This document shows, piece after piece, positions 24,868-33,667 of a stretch of DNA of 51,980 nt. Position 1 is the stretch's first letter, and each line of letters opens with the position of its first letter. The stretch spans positions 96,941-148,920 of the forward strand of contig DIJC01000026.1 of assembly GCA_002421005.1 (NCBI GenBank), written 5' to 3'. The DNA comes from Enterobacteriaceae bacterium UBA5654. GTDB lineage: Bacteria; Pseudomonadota; Gammaproteobacteria; Enterobacterales; Enterobacteriaceae. A program made the translations under genes and the position numbers. The notes beneath the pieces are model-generated. The model was not told the origin of the DNA, made no database searches, and saw only the letters and a program-made list of their open reading frames with translations.

Positions 24868-26403
24868 TTACGCCGTCCGGCGCGCGAATTCTTTCACTTT
24901 AAATCCCAGCACCGCCAGAGTGGCAAAATAGGCAATAACCCCTGCCATCACCACCGTAAACAGACGCAGAATACGCAGCGGCATCGTGCCCAGTGACCAA
25001 TCCGGCATCAGGTACATCACGCCGACCAGCGCCGCTGCCATCACCAGTACCGCCACGATCAGCCGTAATAAAAAGCTGCCCCAGCCCGGCTGCGGGGTAA
25101 AAATCTTTTTCTTGCGCAGTTGCCAGTAGAGCAGCCCGGCGTTCAGACAGGCCGCCAGCCCGATAGACAGCGACAGCCCGGCATGTTTCAGCGGGCCAAT
25201 AAACGCCAGGTTCATCAACTGGGTGACAATCAGCGTGACGATGGCGATTTTCACCGGCGTTTTGATGTCCTGACGCGAGTAAAAGCCGGGTGCCAGCACC
25301 TTCACCACGATCAGCCCCATCAGACCGACCGAATAGGCCACCAGCGCACGCTGGGTCATTGCGGCATCAAAGGCGGTGAATTTACCGTACTGAAACAGCG
25401 AAACGGTCAGCGGTTTAGCCAGAATCCCCAGCGCCACCGCGCTCGGCAGAGCGAGTAAAAAGCACAGCCGCAGTCCCCAGTCCATCAACCGGTTGTATTC
25501 ATCGTGATTGCCGCTGGCGAAACTTTTTGACAGCGAAGGCAGCAGAATGGTCCCCAGCGCCACGCCCAGCACGCCGGAGGGGAACTCCATCAGGCGATCC
25601 GCATAGTACATCCACGAAACTGAGCCGGAGACCAGAAACGAGGCAAAAATAGTATTGATAATCAGTGAAATCTGGCTGACTGAGACGCCGAGAATAGCGG
25701 GTCCCATCTGCTTAATGACCCGCATGGAACCTGCATCTTTAAAACTCAGGCGCGGCAGCACTAACATGCCGATTTTTTTCAGATGCGGCAGTTGATACAC
25801 CAGCTGCAGCACCCCGCCTACCGTCACCGCCCATGCCAGCGCCAGCACCGGCGGATGGAAATATGGCGCGGCAAACAGCGCAAAGCCGATCATGCTGACG
25901 TTTAAGAAGGTCGGCGCAAACGCCGGCACTGAAAATCGATTCCAGGTGTTCAGAATGGCACCCGCCAGCGAGGCCAGCGAAATCAGCAAAATATAGGGGA
26001 AGGTGATCTTCAGTAACTGGGTGGTGAGCAGGAATTTATCGGCGGTATCGGCAAAGCCCGGCGCGGTAATGGTGATCACCCAGGGGGCCGCCAGCATCCC
26101 GGCGACGGTGACAATGGCCAGCGCCAGCGTCAGCAGCCCGGAGACATAAGCGACAAACACGCGGGTCGCGTCTTCGCCCTGCTTGCTTTTGTACTCCGCG
26201 AGGATCGGCACAAACGCCTGTGAAAACGCGCCTTCGGCGAAAATACGCCGCAGCAGGTTGGGCAGCTTAAAAGCCACAAAGAAGGCGTCCGTTGCCATGC
26301 CTGCGCCAAAAACGCGCGCCACGATAGCATCGCGGGCAAATCCCAGCACGCGAGAAAACATGGTCATAGAGCTGACGGCAGCCAGCGATTTTAATAGGTT
26401 CAT
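24868..26403 (-). CDS. murJ: Lipid II flippase MurJ (MviN)
   Basis: 511 residues, the same length as E. coli MurJ, with about 14 membrane helices of the MOP/MVF superfamily. Moves lipid II across the inner membrane for peptidoglycan synthesis; essential in E. coli. The conserved N-terminal block SRVLGFARDAIVARVFGAG with its functional arginines is at about 18-36, and RRIFAEGAFSQAFVPI near 52-67. Convergent with flgN. Confidence 0.97.
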   Translation of the reverse strand: MNLLKSLAAVSSMTMFSRVLGFARDAIVARVFGAGMATDAFFVAFKLPNLLRRIFAEGAFSQAFVPILAEYKSKQGEDATRVFVAYVSGLLTLALAIVTVAGMLAAPWVITITAPGFADTADKFLLTTQLLKITFPYILLISLASLAGAILNTWNRFSVPAFAPTFLNVSMIGFALFAAPYFHPPVLALAWAVTVGGVLQLVYQLPHLKKIGMLVLPRLSFKDAGSMRVIKQMGPAILGVSVSQISLIINTIFASFLVSGSVSWMYYADRLMEFPSGVLGVALGTILLPSLSKSFASGNHDEYNRLMDWGLRLCFLLALPSAVALGILAKPLTVSLFQYGKFTAFDAAMTQRALVAYSVGLMGLIVVKVLAPGFYSRQDIKTPVKIAIVTLIVTQLMNLAFIGPLKHAGLSLSIGLAACLNAGLLYWQLRKKKIFTPQPGWGSFLLRLIVAVLVMAAALVGVMYLMPDWSLGTMPLRILRLFTVVMAGVIAYFATLAVLGFKVKEFARRTA

Positions 26404-26431
26404 TAACGTGTTTTCCCAACACAGGGCAGAA

Positions 26432-26448
26432 CGCCTGCATCGCAGGCG
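26432..26448. repeat. Small hairpin between mviM and murJ
   Basis: CGCCTGC-ATC-GCAGGCG, a 7-bp stem in the 108-nt gap upstream of murJ on the minus strand. It could end mviM transcription or lie in the murJ leader; no T-run follows. Confidence 0.4.
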
Positions 26449-26511
26449 CTGGAAAAGGCGATTAGTCTACCTGGATTACCATGAATTACTACTGTCAGAT
26501 GTTACAGCGGA

Positions 26512-27438
26512 TTATTGGTTTGCCTGCGCGCGCCACAATTTTTCAACAACATACTGTGCCAGAATCGCCTGCTCCCCCGCCGTTTGCGGAACGGTCTGAT
26601 TTTGCAGGCACTCAATGAAATGCCGGGCGCAGCCGACAAAACCGCGCTGCTCAAGGGTGCTCTGCCAGCCGGGGATCGCGCGCGTCACCACGCCTGCGCC
26701 CCGCTCCTCGCGCCATTCACGCATGTCGGTGATGTCATACAGCGCCCCGTCGGTGACGGCTTGCACCGATTCACGCTGGCTACCCGCTCGTCGGTGCATA
26801 CTGGTCGTGATCTGTACATGCTGATGGCTGAAATGGTGTTCGGCATACAGCATCTCGCCCCGCTCGGTGGTTTGCAGGGTGCCGGATTGCAGGATAGCGT
26901 TGCCGCCCGCCAGCCACAGCGCGGTGTCGACAACGTGCAGATAATCGTCCAGCAGGGTGAAGCGCAGATCCTGCGGGCCGACGCTGTTGGTGCGGTGTTT
27001 ATCCATCCGCAGCGAGGTGGCGGTGGGCAACTGCGCCTTAAGCTCGCGGTACAGCGGCGAAAAGCGCCGATTGAAACCGACCATCAGGGTCAGGTTTTTA
27101 CGCGCGGCCAGCGCAATCAGCCGTTCGGCATCGTCGATATTGTCCGCCAGCGGTTTATCAACGCAGACGTGGACCCCGGCATTCAGCAGTTCGCTGACCA
27201 CAGCGTAGTGAGAAGCCGTGGTGGTATGGACAAAAACCGCGTCACACTGGCTTGCCAGCGTGGAGAGAGAGCTGGCATACGGCAAGCGGTAACTGTCACA
27301 AACGCGCCGTGCTTTTTCTTCCGTCGGCGACCAGGCTGCCTGTAGCGTCCAGTCGCTCGCCGCGCTCAGTACCGGCAGCCACGCTTTCTGGGCGATGCCG
27401 CCCAGTCCCGCCACGCCAATTCGTAATTTTGCCGTCAC
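26512..27438 (-). CDS. mviM: Gfo/Idh/MocA-family oxidoreductase MviM
   Basis: 308 residues. N-terminal NAD(P)-binding Rossmann fold (GVAGLGGIAQKAWLPVL, about 8-24) and the EKPLA-type motif as DKPLADN (about 95-101) assign it to the Gfo/Idh/MocA family of sugar and related dehydrogenases. Substrate unknown also in E. coli. Starts 2 nt after yceH, upstream of murJ; the old name reflects co-location with mviN. Confidence 0.93.
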   Translation of the reverse strand: MTAKLRIGVAGLGGIAQKAWLPVLSAASDWTLQAAWSPTEEKARRVCDSYRLPYASSLSTLASQCDAVFVHTTTASHYAVVSELLNAGVHVCVDKPLADNIDDAERLIALAARKNLTLMVGFNRRFSPLYRELKAQLPTATSLRMDKHRTNSVGPQDLRFTLLDDYLHVVDTALWLAGGNAILQSGTLQTTERGEMLYAEHHFSHQHVQITTSMHRRAGSQRESVQAVTDGALYDITDMREWREERGAGVVTRAIPGWQSTLEQRGFVGCARHFIECLQNQTVPQTAGEQAILAQYVVEKLWRAQANQ

Positions 27439-27440
27439 TG

Positions 27441-28088
27441 TTATTCTCCCAAATGTGCCAGCAGCGATTCCAGCCGCTGTTTAAGTTCAGCGACTTCCCC
27501 TTCAAGCGCCTCAACGCGGGCGCTCAAATCGTCGGCGGGCAGCGCGGAAGGCTCCGCCGCCGCTATTGCACTGTCGGCATCGCCGCTGAAAAGATGCATA
27601 TAGCGGCTTTCACGTCGCCCGGCTTCACGCGGCAGGCGTACCACAAACGGCCCGTCTTCGCGGGTCGCCAGTTTCTCCAGCGTATTTTCCACTTCTGCCA
27701 TATCGCTGAATTCGTGCATTCGCTGGGCGCGGCTACGCAGCTCGCCCGGCGTTTGCGCACCGCGCAGCAGCAGCGTGGTAACGAGTGCGATTTCAGCAGA
27801 ACTGAGTTTCAGATCGCCAAATTCCGAATTACAAAAACGCTGTTCGTATTTTGTCACCCGATTGCCAAACCCGCTGACGGTGCGCAGGTAGTGCCGCTTC
27901 ACCAGCGCGTCGAGCAGTTCCTGCACCGCCTGCTCGCTTAGCGACATCACCGGCTCGCGGTTGGTTTTCTGATTACAGGCGGTCACCACCGCATTAACCG
28001 ACAGCGGATACTGCTCAGGCGTCGTAACCTGCTTTTCCAGCAGGCTGCCGATGACGCGCGCTTCCGTCGCGGATAACTGATACTTCAT
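27441..28088 (-). CDS. yceH: DUF480 family protein YceH
   Basis: 215 residues of the YceH/DUF480 family: two winged-helix-like domains (MKYQLSATEARVIGSLLEKQVTTPEQYPLS... and SSAEIALVTTLLLRGAQTPGELRSR) and a C-terminal heptad segment (about 185-210) that may form a coiled coil. Biochemical function is not established. Lies between rimJ (10 nt) and mviM (2 nt) as in E. coli. Confidence 0.93.
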   Translation of the reverse strand: MKYQLSATEARVIGSLLEKQVTTPEQYPLSVNAVVTACNQKTNREPVMSLSEQAVQELLDALVKRHYLRTVSGFGNRVTKYEQRFCNSEFGDLKLSSAEIALVTTLLLRGAQTPGELRSRAQRMHEFSDMAEVENTLEKLATREDGPFVVRLPREAGRRESRYMHLFSGDADSAIAAAEPSALPADDLSARVEALEGEVAELKQRLESLLAHLGE

Positions 28089-28098
28089 TGCATTCTCC

Positions 28099-28683
28099 TT
28101 ATCGGCCTGCGATCCACTGCGGAGTCGTCAGCGCCGTCAGTACATGGTCACGCCACTCGCCGTTAATCAACAAATAGTCTTTGGCGTAACCCTCTTTTTC
28201 AAATCCCAGACGCGCCAGCAGGCCGCCGCTGCGCTGATTATGCGGCATATAGTTGGCCATAATTCGGTGGATGTGCTGGGTGCGCTGCATATAGCGGATT
28301 GCCGCCGTCAGCGCTTCAAACATCAGCCCCTGCCCTTGCCATTTCTGCCCGATGGAGTAGCCAAGATAACAGGCGTGAAACGAGCCGCGCACCACGTTTG
28401 AGAAGTTGGCAACGCCGACGATCTCTTTCTCGTCCGGGTCAAGCAGCGCAAAATAAAACGCTGAGCCCTGCTTGTGGAATTCGTTAATCATGCCCAGCCG
28501 CGCCTGCCAGCCTGACGGATAGCAGTGGCTATCATCGCGTACCGGCTCCCAGGGTTTTAAAAACTGTCGATTCTCCGCGTAGTAATCAGCAAGCCGCCAG
28601 GCGTCACGGTCGTGAACCAGACGCACGACCAGCCGGTCCGTGGTCAGGCGTACTTTCGGCACGTTACTGCGATAGCCAAACAT
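28099..28683 (-). CDS. rimJ: Ribosomal protein S5 alanine N-acetyltransferase RimJ
   Basis: 194 residues, GNAT fold; acetylates the N-terminal alanine of ribosomal protein S5. The acetyl-CoA-binding motif appears as YSIGQKWQGQGLMFEAL (about 108-124). Length and sequence match E. coli RimJ. Divergent from mdtH over 229 nt. Confidence 0.96.
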   Translation of the reverse strand: MFGYRSNVPKVRLTTDRLVVRLVHDRDAWRLADYYAENRQFLKPWEPVRDDSHCYPSGWQARLGMINEFHKQGSAFYFALLDPDEKEIVGVANFSNVVRGSFHACYLGYSIGQKWQGQGLMFEALTAAIRYMQRTQHIHRIMANYMPHNQRSGGLLARLGFEKEGYAKDYLLINGEWRDHVLTALTTPQWIAGR

Positions 28684-28912
28684 TCCCCACTCCTTCTTCT
28701 ACTTCTTGCCCTGGTCATTTAACTATACCTGTCGTCGGGGTCGGTGTGAAAACAACAACATACCATTTTCTGCGCTACATCCCTTTTTCGATGAAAAGCA
28801 TCAATCAAAGCGTTCTTTTGATAAAAAAATATTGTCGCGGTGAGGGTGGGAAAAAAGCGCCCCGCGCCGCAGAATAACCGGGTACTCGCCTTTTTAATTT
28901 CCCGGAGGGGAA

Positions 28913-30121
28913 ATGTCACGTATCTCGCAGGCAAGGAGCCTGGGTAAATATTTCCTGCTCATCGATAACATGCTGGTAGTGCTCGGCTTTTTCGTCGTCT
29001 TTCCGCTGATTTCGATTCGCTTTGTCGATCAAATGGGCTGGGCCGCGCTGATGGTCGGGATTGCGCTCGGCCTGCGCCAGTTAGTACAGCAGGGTCTGGG
29101 CATTTTTGGCGGGGCGATCGCTGACCGCTTCGGCGCGAAACCGATGATTGTCACCGGGATGCTGATGCGTGCGGCGGGGTTTGCCACGATGGCAATAGCC
29201 CAGGAGCCGTGGATGCTGTGGTGCTCCTGCCTGCTTTCCGGGCTGGGCGGAACGCTGTTTGACCCGCCGCGCTCGGCGCTGGTGGTCAAGCTGGTGCGTC
29301 CCCATCAACGGGGGCGCTTTTTCTCCTTGCTGATGATGCAGGACAGCGCCGGGGCGGTGATCGGCGCGCTGCTGGGAAGCTGGCTGCTACAGTATGACTT
29401 CAGCCTTGTATGTAGCGTCGGCGCAGTACTGTTTGTGGTTTGCGCGGCGTTTAACGCCTGGTATCTGCCCGCGTGGAAACTGTCCACGGTGAAAACGCCG
29501 GTGCGCGAGGGGCTGACGCGAGTGCTGCGCGACAAACGCTTTGTAACCTATGTATTAACCCTCACCGGCTACTACATGCTGGCGGTGCAGGTGATGTTAA
29601 TGCTGCCGATTATGGTTAACGATATTGCGGGCACGCCTTCAGCGGTGAAATGGATGTACGCCATTGAAGCCACGCTGTCGCTCAGTCTGCTTTATCCGCT
29701 GGCCCGCTGGAGCGAAAAACGCTTTCGCCTCGAACATCGTCTGATGGCCGGGCTGCTGATTATGACGCTCAGCATGTTGCCCATCGGGCTGGTGGGCAAT
29801 TTGCAGCAGCTCTTTACACTCATCTGCACCTTTTATATCGGCTCGATTATCGCTGAACCGGCGCGCGAAACCCTCAGCGCGGAGCTGGCCGATGCACGCG
29901 CACGCGGGAGCTATATGGGCTTCAGTCGGCTGGGGTTAGCCTTTGGTGGCGCACTGGGTTACGCGGGCGGAGGCTGGCTGTTTGATGCCGGGAAAGCCTC
30001 CGGCCAGGCCGAGCTGCCGTGGTTTATGCTGGGGGTCATTGGCCTGATGACCTTGCTGGCGCTGTGGTGGCAGTTCAGCCAGAAACGCGCCGCTCCCGGG
30101 ATGCTCGAACCGCGGACCTGA
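28913..30121 (+). CDS. mdtH: MFS multidrug exporter MdtH
   Basis: 402 residues with about 12 membrane helices; a drug:proton antiporter of the MFS in the inner membrane. The motif GAIADRFGAKPMIVTGM lies between helices 2 and 3, and GTLFDPPRSALVVKLV is the family signature after helix 4. In E. coli overexpression gives quinolone tolerance. GGAGGGGAA precedes the ATG. Followed by grxB. Confidence 0.96.
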   Translation: MSRISQARSLGKYFLLIDNMLVVLGFFVVFPLISIRFVDQMGWAALMVGIALGLRQLVQQGLGIFGGAIADRFGAKPMIVTGMLMRAAGFATMAIAQEPWMLWCSCLLSGLGGTLFDPPRSALVVKLVRPHQRGRFFSLLMMQDSAGAVIGALLGSWLLQYDFSLVCSVGAVLFVVCAAFNAWYLPAWKLSTVKTPVREGLTRVLRDKRFVTYVLTLTGYYMLAVQVMLMLPIMVNDIAGTPSAVKWMYAIEATLSLSLLYPLARWSEKRFRLEHRLMAGLLIMTLSMLPIGLVGNLQQLFTLICTFYIGSIIAEPARETLSAELADARARGSYMGFSRLGLAFGGALGYAGGGWLFDAGKASGQAELPWFMLGVIGLMTLLALWWQFSQKRAAPGMLEPRT

Positions 30122-30184
30122 TTTGATAAGCGTCTGTTTCTCTTCCATACTGAACATCTGGACGGTAATACCTGGAGGAGAAAC

Positions 30185-30832
30185 GTGAAGCTATATATCT
30201 ACGACCACTGCCCTTACTGTGTAAAAGCCCGTATGATCTTCGGCCTCAAAAATATCCCTGTGGAGCTTATTACGCTGCTCAGCGACGATGAGGCCACGCC
30301 GATAAAAATGATCGGCCAGAAGATGGCCCCTATCCTGCAAAAAGACGACAGCCGCTATCTGCCGGAAAGTCTTGATATCGTTCACTATGTCGATAAAGTC
30401 GATGGGAAACCCCTGCTGACCGGCGCACGCAATCCGGCGATTGAAGAGTGGCTGCGCAAGGTAAATACCTATGTTAACCGGCTGCTGATCCCGCGTTTTG
30501 CAAAATCGCCGTTTGATGAATTCTCCACGCCCGAAGCACGACGTTATTTTACGGAGAAAAAAGAGGCGACCCTTGGCAGCTTTGCCGATCACCTTGCCCA
30601 TTCAGAAGGGCTGATTAAAAAAATCAGTAATGAACTGCGCGATCTCGATAAGCTTATCGTGCAGCCGAACGCGGTTAACGGCGAGCTGTCCGAAGATGAC
30701 ATTCACCTGTTCCCGCTGCTGCGCAACCTGACGATTGTCGCCGGGATCACCTGGCCCACCAGGGTGGCGGATTACCGCGATAATATGGCGAAGCAGACGC
30801 AAATTAACCTGCTGACGTCCATTGCATCCTGA
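30185..30832 (+). CDS. grxB: Glutaredoxin 2, GTG start
   Basis: 215-residue GST-like glutaredoxin. N-terminal thioredoxin fold with the redox centre Cys9-Pro-Tyr-Cys12 and an all-helical C-terminal domain (about 80-215). Reduces protein and glutathione disulfides in the cytosol. The start is GTG at 30185-30187, set 6 nt behind a strong GGAGGAG; no nearby ATG fits the family N-terminus MKLYIYDHCPYC. Confidence 0.97.
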   Translation: MKLYIYDHCPYCVKARMIFGLKNIPVELITLLSDDEATPIKMIGQKMAPILQKDDSRYLPESLDIVHYVDKVDGKPLLTGARNPAIEEWLRKVNTYVNRLLIPRFAKSPFDEFSTPEARRYFTEKKEATLGSFADHLAHSEGLIKKISNELRDLDKLIVQPNAVNGELSEDDIHLFPLLRNLTIVAGITWPTRVADYRDNMAKQTQINLLTSIAS

Positions 30833-30837
30833 TCCTC

Positions 30838-30866
30838 GGGCGGACGTTCGCGTCCGCCCGCTTTTT
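30838..30866 (+). terminator. grxB terminator
   Basis: GGGCGGACG-TTCG-CGTCCGCCC stem-loop followed by GCTTTTT, 6 nt after the grxB stop. Strong intrinsic terminator. Confidence 0.9.
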
Positions 30867-30953
30867 AAGCCTTTTCCCCTGTTCAATTCGCTGCTGACAG
30901 TACATGCTGCATTATGCCAGGATGAGCATCATTGCGTAATGCAGAGGAAACCC

Positions 30954-31514
30954 ATGAAGAAGATTGTTGTTGCCGCAGCGCTTGTTATCAGCGGCGTGCT
31001 GGCAGGTTGTAATCAGCTTACCCAGTACACGGTGAGCGAAAATGAAATTAACCAGGCCCTGCAAAAACGAAATAACTTCGCCAAAGACATCGGTCTGCCG
31101 GGAGTGGCGGACGCGCACATTGTCTTAAATAATCTTACCAGCGCCATTGGTCGGGAAGAGGCCAATAAAGTTACGCTGAATGGCGATGCCGCACTGGATA
31201 TGAATTCACTGTTTGGCAGCCAGAAAGCTACCATCGTCCTGAAACTCAAAGCCCTTCCTGTTTTCAATAAAGAGCAGGGCGCGATTTATTTACAGGAGAT
31301 GGAAGTGATCGACGCCAGCGTTAAGCCGGAGAAAATGCAGCCGGTCGTGCAGACGCTGTTGCCTTATCTTAACCAGTCGCTGCGCAATTACTTCAACCAC
31401 CAGCCCGCGTATGTGCTGCGTGAAGACAGCAGCAAGGGCGAAGCGCTGGCGAAAAAATACGCCAAAGGTCTTGAAGTCAAACCTGGCGAGATCGTCATTC
31501 CTTTTACCCATTAA
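30954..31514 (+). CDS. yceB: DUF1439 lipoprotein YceB
   Basis: 186 residues with a lipoprotein signal peptide (MKKIVVAAALVISGVLAGC; lipobox LAGC, Cys19). Predicted SMP/tubular-lipid-binding-like DUF1439 fold; function unknown. Asn20 follows the cysteine, so outer membrane sorting is expected by the +2 rule. The ATG at 30954 has GCAGAGGAAA upstream and gives the E. coli length. Confidence 0.95.
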   Translation: MKKIVVAAALVISGVLAGCNQLTQYTVSENEINQALQKRNNFAKDIGLPGVADAHIVLNNLTSAIGREEANKVTLNGDAALDMNSLFGSQKATIVLKLKALPVFNKEQGAIYLQEMEVIDASVKPEKMQPVVQTLLPYLNQSLRNYFNHQPAYVLREDSSKGEALAKKYAKGLEVKPGEIVIPFTH

Positions 31515-31520
31515 CGCGCC

Positions 31521-31542
31521 GCCGGGCACTTTTCTGCCCGGC
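31521..31542. terminator. Stem-loop after yceB
   Basis: GCCGGGCA-CTTTTC-TGCCCGGC lies 6 nt behind the yceB stop. No T-run follows (GAAATCCG), so it is a weak terminator or mRNA-stabilising element. Confidence 0.5.
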
Positions 31543-31574
31543 GAAATCCGACGATGCTGAAGAAAAGAGTGCAA

Positions 31575-31590
31575 ACGAAAACGTTTCCGC
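31575..31590. promoter_or_regulatory. PurR operator upstream of pyrC
   Basis: ACGAAAACGTTTCCGC matches 13 of 16 positions of the PurR consensus ACGCAAACGTTTGCGT and lies in the -35 region of the pyrC promoter, as in E. coli, where PurR with hypoxanthine or guanine represses pyrC. Confidence 0.75.
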
Positions 31591-31591
31591 C

Positions 31592-31652
31592 TATTCTTAG
31601 TGCCCGGCAAAAACAGCCCTGATGACTGACTCTCACCTGCCGGAGCGCTTCC
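31592..31652 (+). promoter_or_regulatory. pyrC promoter -10 and CTP-sensing leader
   Basis: -10 TATTCT (31592-31597) is followed by the start region TGCCCGGCA. CCGGCA (31604-31609) can pair with TGCCGG (31638-31643), which covers part of the Shine-Dalgarno GGAG (31642-31645). As in E. coli/Salmonella pyrC, starting at C when CTP is high gives a longer hairpin that blocks translation, while starting at G two bases later loosens it. Mechanism known for the family; conservation inferred from this layout. Confidence 0.8.
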
Positions 31653-32699
31653 ATGACAGAACAACCGCAAGTTATTAAAATCCGCCGCCCTGACGACTGG
31701 CATCTTCATTTGCGTGACGGTGAAATGCTGAAAACCGTAGTGCCTTATACCAGTGAAGTCTATGGCCGGGCGATCGTTATGCCCAATCTTGCGCCGCCGG
31801 TAGTCACCGTGGATGCCGCCATTGCCTACCGCCAGCGCATTCTGGATGCGGTACCTGCCGACCATACCTTTACCCCGCTGATGACCTGTTATCTCACTGA
31901 CTCGCTTGACCCGGCTGAGCTGGAGCGCGGTTATCGCGAAGGGGTTTTTACCGCCGCCAAACTCTACCCGGCGAACGCCACCACTAACTCCAGCCACGGT
32001 GTGACCCATATTGATGCCATAATGCCGGTGCTGGAACGGATGGAAAAATTGGGGATGCCGCTGCTGGTTCACGGCGAAGTAACTCACGCGGATATCGACA
32101 TTTTCGACCGTGAAGCGCGGTTTATTGACACGGTGATGGAGCCGCTGCGCCAGCGTCTGCCGGGACTGAAAGTGGTTTTCGAACACATCACCACGAAAGA
32201 TGCGGCGGATTATGTCCGCGAAGGTAATGAGCGCCTCGCCGCCACCATTACCCCGCAGCACCTGATGTTTAACCGCAACCACATGCTGGTCGGCGGCGTG
32301 CGTCCACATCTTTACTGCCTGCCGATCCTTAAGCGCAATATTCACCAGCAGGCGCTGCGTGAGCTGGTTGCCAGCGGTTTTGATCGCGCGTTTCTCGGTA
32401 CGGATTCCGCCCCGCACGCCCGTCATCGCAAAGAAGCGAGCTGCGGCTGCGCGGGCTGCTTTAACGCGCCGACCGCGCTTGCCAGCTACGCCACCGTTTT
32501 CGAAGAGATGAATGCCCTAGCCCACTTCGAAGCGTTCTGCTCCCTGAACGGCCCGCGCTTTTATCAGTTGCCGGTTAACGACACCTTCATTGAGCTGGTG
32601 CGCGAGGAAAGCACGGTGGCTGAGTTCATTGCCCTCTCCGACGATACCCTCATCCCGTTCCTCGCCGGTGAGACGGTGCGCTGGACGGTAAAAAAATAA
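31653..32699 (+). CDS. pyrC: Dihydroorotase
   Basis: 348-residue zinc amidohydrolase making dihydroorotate from carbamoyl-aspartate in pyrimidine synthesis. Metal ligands are visible: His17 and His19 (WHLHLRD), the carboxylated Lys103 (AAKLYPA), His140 (LLVHGE), a further His in FEHITT, and the catalytic Asp in GTDSAPH. Controlled by PurR and by CTP-dependent start-site selection. Confidence 0.98.
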   Translation: MTEQPQVIKIRRPDDWHLHLRDGEMLKTVVPYTSEVYGRAIVMPNLAPPVVTVDAAIAYRQRILDAVPADHTFTPLMTCYLTDSLDPAELERGYREGVFTAAKLYPANATTNSSHGVTHIDAIMPVLERMEKLGMPLLVHGEVTHADIDIFDREARFIDTVMEPLRQRLPGLKVVFEHITTKDAADYVREGNERLAATITPQHLMFNRNHMLVGGVRPHLYCLPILKRNIHQQALRELVASGFDRAFLGTDSAPHARHRKEASCGCAGCFNAPTALASYATVFEEMNALAHFEAFCSLNGPRFYQLPVNDTFIELVREESTVAEFIALSDDTLIPFLAGETVRWTVKK

Positions 32700-32733
32700 T
32701 TTTTTGCGCCCCCTGTTGTATCTCAATGCGTTA

Positions 32734-32753
32734 AACTGTATAAACATACAGTG
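32734..32753. promoter_or_regulatory. LexA (SOS) box of dinI
   Basis: AACTGTATAAACATACAGTG contains the CTGT-N8-ACAG core with a near-consensus AT-rich centre, 18 nt upstream of the dinI ATG. Expected to give tight LexA repression and SOS induction. Confidence 0.92.
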
Positions 32754-32771
32754 CATTCACAGGGGGCAATT

Positions 32772-33017
32772 ATGCGTATTGAAGTCACTATCGCCAGAAC
32801 CACCACGTTACCGCCCGGTGCGCTGGACGCCCTTGCGGGCGAGCTGTCCCGACGCGTTCTCACTCATTTTCCTGATTGTGATGGTAACGTCAGCGTACGT
32901 TACGCTGCCGCCAATAACCTGTCGGTGTTCGGCGGGCTGAAAGAAGACAAAGACCGTATCAGTGAAATTCTCCAGGAAACCTGGGAGAGCGCGGACGACT
33001 GGTTCATTACTGAGTAA
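32772..33017 (+). CDS. dinI: DNA damage-inducible protein DinI
   Basis: 81 residues, the same length as E. coli DinI. Binds RecA filaments and modulates LexA and UmuD cleavage in the SOS response. The acidic C-terminal helix (ISEILQETWESADDWF) that mimics DNA is conserved. Preceded by a LexA box, followed by a strong terminator. Confidence 0.97.
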   Translation: MRIEVTIARTTTLPPGALDALAGELSRRVLTHFPDCDGNVSVRYAAANNLSVFGGLKEDKDRISEILQETWESADDWFITE

Positions 33018-33042
33018 TTCTGCTCCCTCATTGTGCATGTTT

Positions 33043-33066
33043 GCCGGGTCGCCCCGGCTTTTTTTT
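33043..33066 (+). terminator. dinI terminator
   Basis: GCCGGG-TCGC-CCCGGC followed by TTTTTTTT, a strong intrinsic terminator 25 nt after the dinI stop. Confidence 0.92.
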
Positions 33067-33222
33067 CATCTGATGCCTGTTGTTTTTTTAGTCAATATCT
33101 TATTGATCTGCTGACTTAATAAAAATTAGCGAACAAGCTCACGCTTAATTGTTCAAAAAAGACGTGCCTGCGAAGAAATATTTCTGGTTAAATAGTTTTA
33201 ATGGAACATTTTACCCGATCAT

Positions 33223-33231
33223 TGATATACT
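33223..33231 (+). promoter_or_regulatory. Candidate bssS promoter
   Basis: TGATATACT is an extended -10 (TATACT at 33226-33231) within the AT-rich 233-nt region after the dinI terminator. A start near 33238 would give a leader of about 60 nt. No clear -35; no other feature seen in this gap. Confidence 0.4.
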
Positions 33232-33299
33232 TAAGTTGCTTCAGAAAAACGCATTGAACCCGAGAGCTATTATCTTTTAACGCACAGAAAGGGGTCATG

Positions 33300-33554
33300 A
33301 TGGAAAAAAATAATGAAGTCATCCAGACCCATCCCCTCGTCGGATGGGACATCAGCACCGTAGACAGCTACGATGCACTGATGCTGCGTTTACATTACCA
33401 GACCCCCAATCAGCCTGAGACCAATGAAGCAGAAATTGGTCAGACCCTGTGGCTGACAACTGACGTCGCCCGTCAGTTTATTTCAATATTAGAAGCCGGT
33501 ATCGCGAAAATAGAATCCGGTGACTACCAGGAAAATGAGTATCGCAGGCATTAG
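33300..33554 (+). CDS. bssS: Biofilm regulator BssS
   Basis: 84-residue protein, nearly identical to E. coli BssS/YceP over its first half (MEKNNEVIQTHPLVGWDIST). Reported to influence biofilm formation and indole/AI-2 responses; the molecular action is unknown. The second of two adjacent ATGs (33300) is chosen since AAGGGG lies too close (2 nt) to the first. Single-gene unit with its own terminator. Confidence 0.93.
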   Translation: MEKNNEVIQTHPLVGWDISTVDSYDALMLRLHYQTPNQPETNEAEIGQTLWLTTDVARQFISILEAGIAKIESGDYQENEYRRH

Positions 33555-33578
33555 TTTAATGCTTAAAATTCACTCAAC

Positions 33579-33603
33579 AGGCACCCTCCGGGTGCCTTTC
33601 TTA
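33579..33603 (+). terminator. bssS terminator
   Basis: AGGCACCC-TCC-GGGTGCCT followed by TTCTTATT. Intrinsic terminator 25 nt after the bssS stop. Confidence 0.85.
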
Positions 33604-33667
33604 TTTGCGCTGCCGGATAATAAACGTATGCTAATTCTTGTAAGGTTAGCTAATTTACAGAGGCATT

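Noticed and set aside
31290..32426. 378-codon minus-strand frame opposite yceB end and pyrC
   Set aside because: Spans two real genes antisense and their control region; His/Arg-rich shadow without start signals.
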